NCBI GenBank assembly: GCA_018675575.1
Contig: JABGXW010000081.1
Coordinates: forward strand, 1 to 47,907
Origin: Bacteriovoracaceae bacterium
Lineage (GTDB): Bacteria; Bdellovibrionota; Bacteriovoracia; Bacteriovoracales; Bacteriovoracaceae
Direction of reading: 5' to 3'
Length of the DNA: 47,907 bases
Numbering within the stretch: position 1 is the first letter of the stretch; the number at the start of each line of letters is the position of its first letter. The notes beneath the pieces were generated by a model. It saw only the letters and a program-made list of their open reading frames with translations. It searched no databases and was not told the DNA's origin. Of this stretch, positions 42,693-47,907 are shown in pieces. The position numbers and the translations under genes are program-made.

Positions 42693-43943
42693 ATGGAAGA
42701 CGCATTTAAACAATTAAATTTGACCCATTTGAATGGATTCATAAAAGAAATGAAGTTTAAAGCACCTACAGAGGTCCAAAAAAAGATCATACCTTTAATT
42801 TTAAACGGTGAATCGATATTAGTATCTGCCCCAACGGGCTCTGGTAAAACATTAACATTTGCTATGCCATTAGTTGAAATGTTTAAAGCTTCAGAAAAGC
42901 AATTAAACTTGGACTCTTCAGCGCCTTATGCTGTGATATTAGCGCCAACTCGAGAACTGGCCATTCAGATTCATAGTATTTTTAAATCATTGGCCCATCA
43001 TGGTAAAATCAGAAGTCGCTTATTAATTGGAGGAGTGAAATCAAAAGGAACAAAAGAAAGTTTAAGAGGCCCGATTGATTTTCTTATCACTGTACCAGGT
43101 CGATTCCTATCTTGTTTAAAAAAAGATGAAGTCAAGCTTTCAAGGCTAAATCACTTAGTATTAGATGAAGCTGACCAATTTTTTGATCTAGGATTCAAAA
43201 GAGAAATGGGTGATATTTGGGCACAAATAGATAAAGAGACAACTCAACTTTCATTATTTTCTGCCACAAAACCTAAAGACTTTGAAGAGAAAGTTCTCGC
43301 TATCTTTGAAGAGGCAATAGTTAAATCAATTGATGTTGGGGGAAAAAATATAATTACAAAAGAAATAGATACATTCAATGTAATGCTTCATGAAGGAGAA
43401 AAGAAAGAAATGCTTAACGCCTTATTAAAAGAAAGGGCCAGAGGAACAGGCATCATTTTTGCCAACAGAAAAGAAAAAGTAGAAGAAGTTTTCGACAACA
43501 TTAAAGATCAAGTAGGTTCTCGAAATATACATATACTTCACGGAGGTATGCAAACGCGTGAACGAAATAAGGCCTTCAAATCTTTTGTTAAAGACAAAGG
43601 ATTATTAATTTGTACCGATGTAGCGGCTCGTGGGATAGATATGAAAGAAGTCGGATGGGTTCTTAATTATGATTTACCTGTATGGTCTGTCTATTATATT
43701 CATCGATGTGGAAGAGCAGGCAGAGGGGGAACTAAAGGCTTTGTTGTCAACTTTGTAACCCCAAAAGAGTCTCATTTATTAGATGGAATCAACCAAGCAA
43801 TTAAAAACCAATCGGCTTTGAAATTAGATCTATTAAAGAAAAGAGCTGGCACACAGAAGTCTAAATCGAGTAAAAAGAATAAAAAGGCCCCTATTGCTAA
43901 GAAGAAAGCGCGTAAAAATACCCCAAGGTATAAAAGAAAATAA
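42693..43943 (+). CDS. DEAD-box RNA helicase
   Basis: An ATP-dependent RNA helicase for ribosome assembly or RNA turnover. All core motifs are visible: the Q motif region FKAPTEVQ, motif I APTGSGKT (46-53), Ia PTRELAIQ, Ib PGR, motif II DEAD, motif III SAT, motif V ARGID and motif VI HRCGRAGR. The C-terminal ~40 residues are Lys/Arg-rich, likely for RNA contact. At 416 aa it is the compact RhlE/SrmB-like size; the exact subgroup is not assignable here. Confidence 0.94.
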   Translation: MEDAFKQLNLTHLNGFIKEMKFKAPTEVQKKIIPLILNGESILVSAPTGSGKTLTFAMPLVEMFKASEKQLNLDSSAPYAVILAPTRELAIQIHSIFKSLAHHGKIRSRLLIGGVKSKGTKESLRGPIDFLITVPGRFLSCLKKDEVKLSRLNHLVLDEADQFFDLGFKREMGDIWAQIDKETTQLSLFSATKPKDFEEKVLAIFEEAIVKSIDVGGKNIITKEIDTFNVMLHEGEKKEMLNALLKERARGTGIIFANRKEKVEEVFDNIKDQVGSRNIHILHGGMQTRERNKAFKSFVKDKGLLICTDVAARGIDMKEVGWVLNYDLPVWSVYYIHRCGRAGRGGTKGFVVNFVTPKESHLLDGINQAIKNQSALKLDLLKKRAGTQKSKSSKKNKKAPIAKKKARKNTPRYKRK

Positions 43944-43963
43944 TTCTTTGATATACTTTCACT

Positions 43964-44395
43964 ATGAATACTAAATTTACATTATTTCTTATAATCTCTT
44001 CATTCTTATTAACTTTTTGCTCATGTGAAAGGCGACGAATTTATACCGAGCGAGAAATGTGGTATATGGCGCTAGATTTTGACCCTACTGTTAAACTGGT
44101 GGGCATTAGTAATTCTCAAGCAGATAGACGTATTCTCTGTAAAAATTATGGTCCAAAATGTATGAAACGCTCTGGTAGACGAATTCTCGTAAATATGGTC
44201 GAGCTTATTGTGATTGGCTTTGAATCTGAAGAAGCTGCAAGGGTGGAGGCCTTGAGAATAGGGCAATGGTATGCCTATAATTGGGTTTTTGATGAAGTTG
44301 CCAATGAACCTGTGCTTTTAGATTTCATAAAAAAAGTGTTTGATGCAAAAGATGCCAAAGCAGAATGGGAAGCAATCCAAAAAGCAAAGAACTAA
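43964..44395 (+). CDS. small putative lipoprotein of unknown function
   Basis: A 143-aa protein with a signal sequence (FTLFLIISSFLLTFCSC) and cysteines at about residues 19 and 21 that could be lipidated, although neither gives a textbook lipobox. The mature part has two more Cys (LCKNYGPKC) and a basic region, then an acidic helical C-terminus. I do not recognise a family. It follows the helicase by 20 bp, possibly in the same transcript. Its stop overlaps the stop of the convergent globin gene by four bases. Confidence 0.65.
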   Translation: MNTKFTLFLIISSFLLTFCSCERRRIYTEREMWYMALDFDPTVKLVGISNSQADRRILCKNYGPKCMKRSGRRILVNMVELIVIGFESEEAARVEALRIGQWYAYNWVFDEVANEPVLLDFIKKVFDAKDAKAEWEAIQKAKN

Positions 44396-44832
44396 TTTTC
44401 TGACTTCTTTTTAAATAACTTAGATCGCGAGAATACTGTGGCAAAATGGTCCAGCTTTGAGAACCATTTTTCATATAGGCCAAACATTTCTAAATCAGAT
44501 TGATATTGCTTTATCGTGTCTTCAAATAAAACTTTAAATCTATTTAATTCACCAGTTTTGAGATTAAGATACAGGTGTTTATTGATTACATTAAGTTGAA
44601 TAGCCGAATCAATTGATTCACCACTAAGCTGTCTTATCCAGAATTCGTTGATGATAGGAAGATGATGGGCAAATGCTTCAATTGGTGGTCTTAGCGGGTG
44701 ATTTTTGAATTCAGCCAGATCAAATTCTTGAATTTTTCTAAATTGGTATCCTATGAGAACATCAACTGTCGCTTTTTGATAAAACTCATAGACCACGGCC
44801 TTTATAATTTCATGTTCTGATCTTTGACTCAT
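44392..44832 (-). CDS. truncated hemoglobin, group III-like
   Basis: The 146-residue product follows the group III truncated globin pattern as in Campylobacter Ctb: EIIKAVVYEFYQKA (helix A/B), HHLPIINEFWIRQLSG (helix E region with its Trp), then NKHLYLNLKTGELNRFKVLFEDT, where KHLxL carries the predicted haem-binding proximal His. Such proteins bind oxygen or NO. The usual TyrB10 position is not clear. The start is uncertain: ATG at 44832 fits the domain, ATG at 44865 and TTG at 44886 are possible. The call rests on pattern matching by eye. Confidence 0.68.
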   Translation of the reverse strand: MSQRSEHEIIKAVVYEFYQKATVDVLIGYQFRKIQEFDLAEFKNHPLRPPIEAFAHHLPIINEFWIRQLSGESIDSAIQLNVINKHLYLNLKTGELNRFKVLFEDTIKQYQSDLEMFGLYEKWFSKLDHFATVFSRSKLFKKKSEN

Positions 44833-44905
44833 ATACAAATTTGCCTTCTTTGTGAATTTTAGCATAAAAATTTTTAAATGACTCAAGTATGCCGAAAAGA
44901 TAATT

Positions 44906-45168
44906 ATGAATTCACTTTATAAATTATCCCATGGAAACTGTTGGGTTAATTCTTTACATAACTCTGCAAAATTTTCTGACTTTCAAAATATGTAACTGAA
45001 AAAATTATAAAATTACTACTTCCTAGATATGATCATTTTAATGAAAAAATGATAGCGAGAAAAGTTTTAAGCTATAACGAATTTATTAGCTACGAATTTG
45101 AATCTATTTATCATCCAGTTGGTGAGATTCTAAATATAGAAGGGCCATCAATTCAGATTTCTCATTGA
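44906..45168 (+). pseudogene. possible broken small gene
   Basis: Between the globin and dksA-family genes, one frame opens with ATG at 44906 and stops at 44995; another frame is open from 44980 to 45168 and encodes a protein-like stretch (KIIKLLLPRYDHF to the end IEGPSIQISH). The two overlap for a few bases, so a single indel could have split one gene of about 85 codons. There is no good ribosome site, and no family is recognised. The alternative is chance open frames in AT-rich DNA. Confidence 0.25.
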
Positions 45169-45174
45169 TGGCCC
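45142..45174 (-). terminator. hairpin downstream of the dksA-family gene
   Basis: GGGCCATCAAT and ATTGATGGCCC form a perfect 11-bp stem with an 11-base loop. On the minus strand the stem is followed by TTCTATATTT, a broken T-run. It lies 30 bp after the stop of the dksA-family gene. Confidence 0.6.
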
Positions 45175-45203
45175 CTCAGAATTTTAATAGGAAATTATTT
45201 AAA

Positions 45204-45641
45204 TTATCTTCTTCCAATTTCTTGAATAGTTTTTCCAAGGGACTTAGATTTTCTATGGAACTGATTACTCTTTTCCATCATCTCGGACTCTTCTTTACAT
45301 GTGATACACATATCAGCAGTAGGCCTAGCATTTAGTCTTTCAAACCCGATAGCACAGCCACAATCATTGCAACAGCCAAAGTCTTCATGGTCGATTTTAT
45401 CTAATGTTTTGTTGATTTTTTTAAGGTACATCACTTCTCTATTTCTAAAGCGAAGTGCTTGTGAAGCCTGAATATTTACAGCTGCTTCGTCTACAGGATC
45501 AGCTAATTCATCCTTGTTGAGTGAATAGGCTTCTTTGTCTTTACCAATCTCTGCATTAATAATTTTTTCTTTTGATTCTAGTAAGCCTGATTTTAAATTA
45601 GATAACTGATTGTTCGATAATTCTGATGGTCTTTTACTCAT
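45204..45641 (-). CDS. DksA/TraR-family zinc-finger protein
   Basis: A small regulator that in known cases enters the RNA polymerase secondary channel and works with ppGpp. A coiled coil (about 10-100) carries DPVDEA, which matches the DxxDxA tip motif of DksA. The C-terminal C4 zinc finger is CCNDCGCAIGFERLNARP followed by CITCKEESE. The ATG at 45641 is preferred, with GGGAG about ten bases upstream; an ATG at 45689 would add 16 residues. True DksA or a paralogue cannot be separated here. Confidence 0.85.
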   Translation of the reverse strand: MSKRPSELSNNQLSNLKSGLLESKEKIINAEIGKDKEAYSLNKDELADPVDEAAVNIQASQALRFRNREVMYLKKINKTLDKIDHEDFGCCNDCGCAIGFERLNARPTADMCITCKEESEMMEKSNQFHRKSKSLGKTIQEIGRR

Positions 45642-45868
45642 GAGATTCTTCTCCCTGTTTTGCGTCTCTCGTCCCAGATGTTTTTCCATGGGCCTCTTTA
45701 GTATGAATCTTTAGTTCTTACATTCGTTACCATTTCTTAGTGACGAAAGTTTTTTTGGCCGACAGGTTCTTCACATAAATCTATATGTTTTAACTTTGCC
45801 GAGTGTGTGCCTTAACTAAAAGTTCTGTAAGCAAGATACTTAATGAGAGGGTGCATAGTAAAGGAAGT

Positions 45869-45887
45869 TTAATCTTACAAAGATTAA
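45869..45887. promoter_or_regulatory. AT-rich inverted repeat
   Basis: TTAATCTT and AAGATTAA flank ACA. The repeat lies 27 bp after the stop of the zinc-ribbon gene and 180-230 bp upstream of the dksA-family gene. It could be a weak terminator or an operator. Nothing else was seen in 45690-45913. Confidence 0.3.
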
Positions 45888-45913
45888 CATTCTATGAAGT
45901 TTCAAAAGCTTAA

Positions 45914-46255
45914 TCAGTATTTTGTTTCACAGTAGGGGCAGAAAATCCAAAATTGTTGATCAATTTCCTTTTGACACCCAGAGCATATCACAATTTTCTC
46001 AAGGTCACTAAATTCTTCCATACCACCAACAAACAGGTCTTTTCTCATTGCAGCAATGGTAATTGGGTGGGCCTTAAAGCAGCCTTGTTTTTGGTCATGT
46101 GGTAAAAATTTAGCAGCCACGACGGATTTATCTGGAAGAATCTCCACTCTTACTTCTTGTGCTGGTCTCGTTTGAAAAAGAGGAAGGCCGGCTGCGTTTT
46201 TATTTTTCATTAACGATTGATGAAGAATATGTGGATTAAAGTGATCTTTTTTCAT
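45914..46255 (-). CDS. small zinc-ribbon protein of unknown function
   Basis: A 113-aa protein with a C-terminal zinc ribbon: C91, C94, C106 and C109 in ICSGC and IFCPYC. The N-terminal part is mixed and has a beta-rich stretch (VRVEILPDKSVVAAKFLP). No signal peptide is present, so it is cytoplasmic. It starts 2 bp after the upstream gene stops, so the two form a pair. I do not recognise the family. Confidence 0.7.
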   Translation of the reverse strand: MKKDHFNPHILHQSLMKNKNAAGLPLFQTRPAQEVRVEILPDKSVVAAKFLPHDQKQGCFKAHPITIAAMRKDLFVGGMEEFSDLEKIVICSGCQKEIDQQFWIFCPYCETKY

Positions 46256-46257
46256 AT

Positions 46258-46839
46258 TTATTTAAAACTTCTTAGTAGTTCTTCCCATCTTTTTTCTAAC
46301 TCTAAAACTATTTTATAAGAATTTTTATTATGGGGATTTGTTTTTTTAAAAAGTTTAGGTTTTAGCAATGGTTTGATTGTTAGAAGAGACTGTTTAAACT
46401 TTAAACTTTGATTACCAGTGGAGTCTACTAATCTTAATACCCATTCTCTGACTTCCGGTTCAGAACAATTTAAGAGTAAAGCATTAATGATATTCATAAA
46501 ATTAAATGTGATTGGATGACCATTTTTTTGATTAAATTCCACCACCCATTTGATCGATGTTGATAAAGTAAAAATCATGACATCTGTGGAGAGTTCTAAT
46601 TGTAAAATTTTTAATAAGGCTTGTGAGAAGTCTATTCCATGACATTGGCCATGCTCTAGAAGACATAAAACTTGCTTTAATTCGGTTTCATTAATTGGCC
46701 TAGAGTCAGCTAAATAATCAAGTTTATCTTTAAGAAGTTGTCCCTCTTTAGTCGAGTAAAGCTTAAGAGGCCTTAAACCATTTTTAAGTTTTTCAATGGT
46801 TTGGTTATATTGTGACTCGATATCTAGACTCATAATCAT
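46258..46839 (-). CDS. hypothetical helical protein
   Basis: A 193-aa protein predicted to be nearly all helical, with a HEAT-like repeating pattern of Leu (QVLCLLEHGQCHG, INALLLNCSEPEVREWVLRLV). There are no catalytic motifs, signal peptide or membrane helix. It precedes the zinc-ribbon gene by 2 bp and is divergent from queE. ATG codons at residues 1 and 3 are both possible starts. The family is not recognised. Confidence 0.65.
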   Translation of the reverse strand: MIMSLDIESQYNQTIEKLKNGLRPLKLYSTKEGQLLKDKLDYLADSRPINETELKQVLCLLEHGQCHGIDFSQALLKILQLELSTDVMIFTLSTSIKWVVEFNQKNGHPITFNFMNIINALLLNCSEPEVREWVLRLVDSTGNQSLKFKQSLLTIKPLLKPKLFKKTNPHNKNSYKIVLELEKRWEELLRSFK

Positions 46840-46955
46840 TATTATGGCAAAAATAGGGGTCTAAAGCATTAAAAAACCATGTTTTATTACATTCTAAGAC
46901 TGTACAAGCTCATTTATTGTGATATGAGTCATAGTTCAATAAGAGGTTTAATTTA

Positions 46956-47648
46956 ATGAAAATGTATTTAAATTCCATTTATTTAGCAACGGAAGGTGAA
47001 GGAGTTCATGTGGGAACCCCTCAAGTCTTTGTTCGTTATCAAGGATGTAATATAGGATGCCTAAATTGCGATTCAAAAGATACTTGGGAATTTAAAGATG
47101 GGATGGGTTTAGATTTTCACGGGGTATTAGCAGAAATCAATGCCGTTTCATTACAACAAAAAATCAAAAGAGTTTCTATTACTGGAGGCGATCCTCTTCA
47201 CCCTATGTTTGAAGATAGTGTCTTAGCTTTAGTAAAAGAATTAAAAAAAGATGGATTTTATATCAATATAGAAGCTTCAGGTCAGCGAATAAGTCATAAA
47301 ACTTTTGATCTTATCGATTATATTTCCTTTGATTTTAAAACACCTTGTACTGGCATTAAAGGGCAACTCAATCTTATAGAGAAGTTATCAGAGCAATATC
47401 CAAATAAATTTCAAATAAAGTCTGTGGTAGAAACCAGAAAAGATTTTGATTATCTTATTGTTCAAAAAGAAAAATTAGAAAATACTGACTTTCCTTGGGT
47501 CATTACACCATCATATAATCTTAATGAAGAATTTCCAAAAGAAAGATTTAATCAAATTATAGCCTGGAACGAAGACCTTCATTTTCCATTTAGGGTGATT
47601 GCTCAACAGCATAAACTTTTACATGGTCCCGATAAAAAACAAATCTAA
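46956..47648 (+). CDS. queE: 7-carboxy-7-deazaguanine synthase
   Basis: A radical-SAM enzyme that contracts the carboxy-tetrahydropterin ring on the way to preQ0 and queuosine. The cluster-binding CxxxCxxC is C31, C35 and C38 in GCNIGCLNCDS. The QueE start pattern LATEGEGVHVGTPQVFVR and the SITGGDPL loop are present. Length (230 aa) is typical. queC, queD and queF are not adjacent, but tgt is in the window. The reading ends 3 bp before the convergent partial gene. Confidence 0.93.
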   Translation: MKMYLNSIYLATEGEGVHVGTPQVFVRYQGCNIGCLNCDSKDTWEFKDGMGLDFHGVLAEINAVSLQQKIKRVSITGGDPLHPMFEDSVLALVKELKKDGFYINIEASGQRISHKTFDLIDYISFDFKTPCTGIKGQLNLIEKLSEQYPNKFQIKSVVETRKDFDYLIVQKEKLENTDFPWVITPSYNLNEEFPKERFNQIIAWNEDLHFPFRVIAQQHKLLHGPDKKQI

Positions 47649-47651
47649 ATT

Positions 47652-47907
47652 TTAATTAAATCCTGGGTGCATATACATGCCTGGCGGTGGTAATTGCATT
47701 GGTTGGGGTGGAATTAAAGGTACGCCATCTGGGTAAAAAGTTTGCGTGGGAGGAGGAGCGACCGTGTCGTTATCATCCTCGTCTTCATTCTGATCTGTGT
47801 CTGTGTCTGTGTCTGTGTCTGTGTCTGTGTCTGTGTCTGTATTTGTGTCAGTATTTGTGTCTGTGTCTGTATTTGTGTCTGTATTTGTGTCTGTGTCTGT
47901 GTCTGTG
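47652..47907 (-). CDS. C-terminal end of a Thr-Asp-repeat, proline-rich protein (partial)
   Basis: Only the last 84 codons are visible. They encode a long alternating Thr-Asp repeat with some Asn in place of Asp, then an acidic stretch (QNEDEDDND) and a proline-rich end containing TVAPPPTQTF and MQLPPPGMYMHPGFN. Repeats like this occur in surface linkers and calcium-rich stalks. The main domain is off the right edge, so the identity is unknown. Confidence 0.65.
   Translation of the reverse strand, partial: TDTDTDTNTDTNTDTDTNTDTNTDTDTDTDTDTDTDTDQNEDEDDNDTVAPPPTQTFYPDGVPLIPPQPMQLPPPGMYMHPGFN
47795..47907 (-). repeat. 6-bp coding microsatellite (Thr-Asp)
   Basis: The plus strand repeats CTGTGT, with occasional ATTTGT variants; on the coding strand it reads ACA GAC, giving Thr-Asp, or ACA AAT, giving Thr-Asn. 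It runs off the right edge. Unit length is a multiple of three, so copy changes keep the frame. Confidence 0.9.

Overview
The window reads as AT-rich chromosomal DNA of a Gram-negative, double-membraned bacterium. The best fit is a member of the Bdellovibrionota, probably the Bacteriovorax/Halobacteriovorax side. This placement is an inference from the mix of genes (a complete gspC-to-gspN type II secretion operon, a TIGR02147-like regulator, a type III glutamine synthetase, many exported proteins of unknown function) and from low GC. No rRNA, tRNA, insertion sequence, prophage or CRISPR array was found. Both window edges cut through repeat-rich coding tails: a lysine-rich 15-bp repeat at the left and a Thr-Asp repeat at the right.

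Layout. 1-1.6 kb: the end of a lysine-repeat protein, then a short type IIA topoisomerase A subunit that looks more like the phage T4/eukaryotic type than like GyrA or ParC. 1.9-2.8 kb: ihfA and a MerR-family gene. 2.8-18.0 kb, minus strand: one long operon gspC-D-E-F-G-H-I-J-K-L-M-N followed by a polyprenyl diphosphate synthase. It encodes the inner-membrane platform, ATPase, secretin and five pseudopilins of a type II secretion system. gspO (prepilin peptidase) is not here. gspH has no ATG, GTG or TTG upstream of its prepilin motif.

18.2-24.9 kb: an acyl-CoA dehydrogenase, an FG-GAP/ASPIC lipoprotein, a LysR regulator, a HesB-fold protein without its CxC motif, and an M61 peptidase. 24.9-28.3 kb: a divergent cassette of two exported proteins of unknown function, one coupled to a TIGR02147-like regulator, with a perfect tandem 10-bp repeat between them; then an Sfp-type phosphopantetheinyl transferase and a 49-residue exported peptide. 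28.4-33.4 kb: glnN, a METTL25/RRNAD1-like methyltransferase and murD. 33.6-36.8 kb: an aminopeptidase P, then a membrane-anchored matrixin protease coupled to an outer-membrane barrel with a highly basic tail. 36.9-41.4 kb: serC, tgt and a large FHA-RDD membrane protein. 41.5-47.9 kb: an outer-membrane protein, a DEAD-box helicase, a small lipoprotein, a truncated globin, a DksA-family protein, two unknown proteins, queE, and the end of a Pro- and Thr-Asp-rich protein.

How the genes work together. The secretion operon and the many signal-peptide proteins (M10-like protease, lipoproteins, barrels) fit an organism that exports hydrolases. queE and tgt are two steps of queuosine tRNA modification. 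The genome is very compact: most convergent gene pairs overlap at their stop codons, three of them within four bases. All calls are from reading the sequence; no database search was run.
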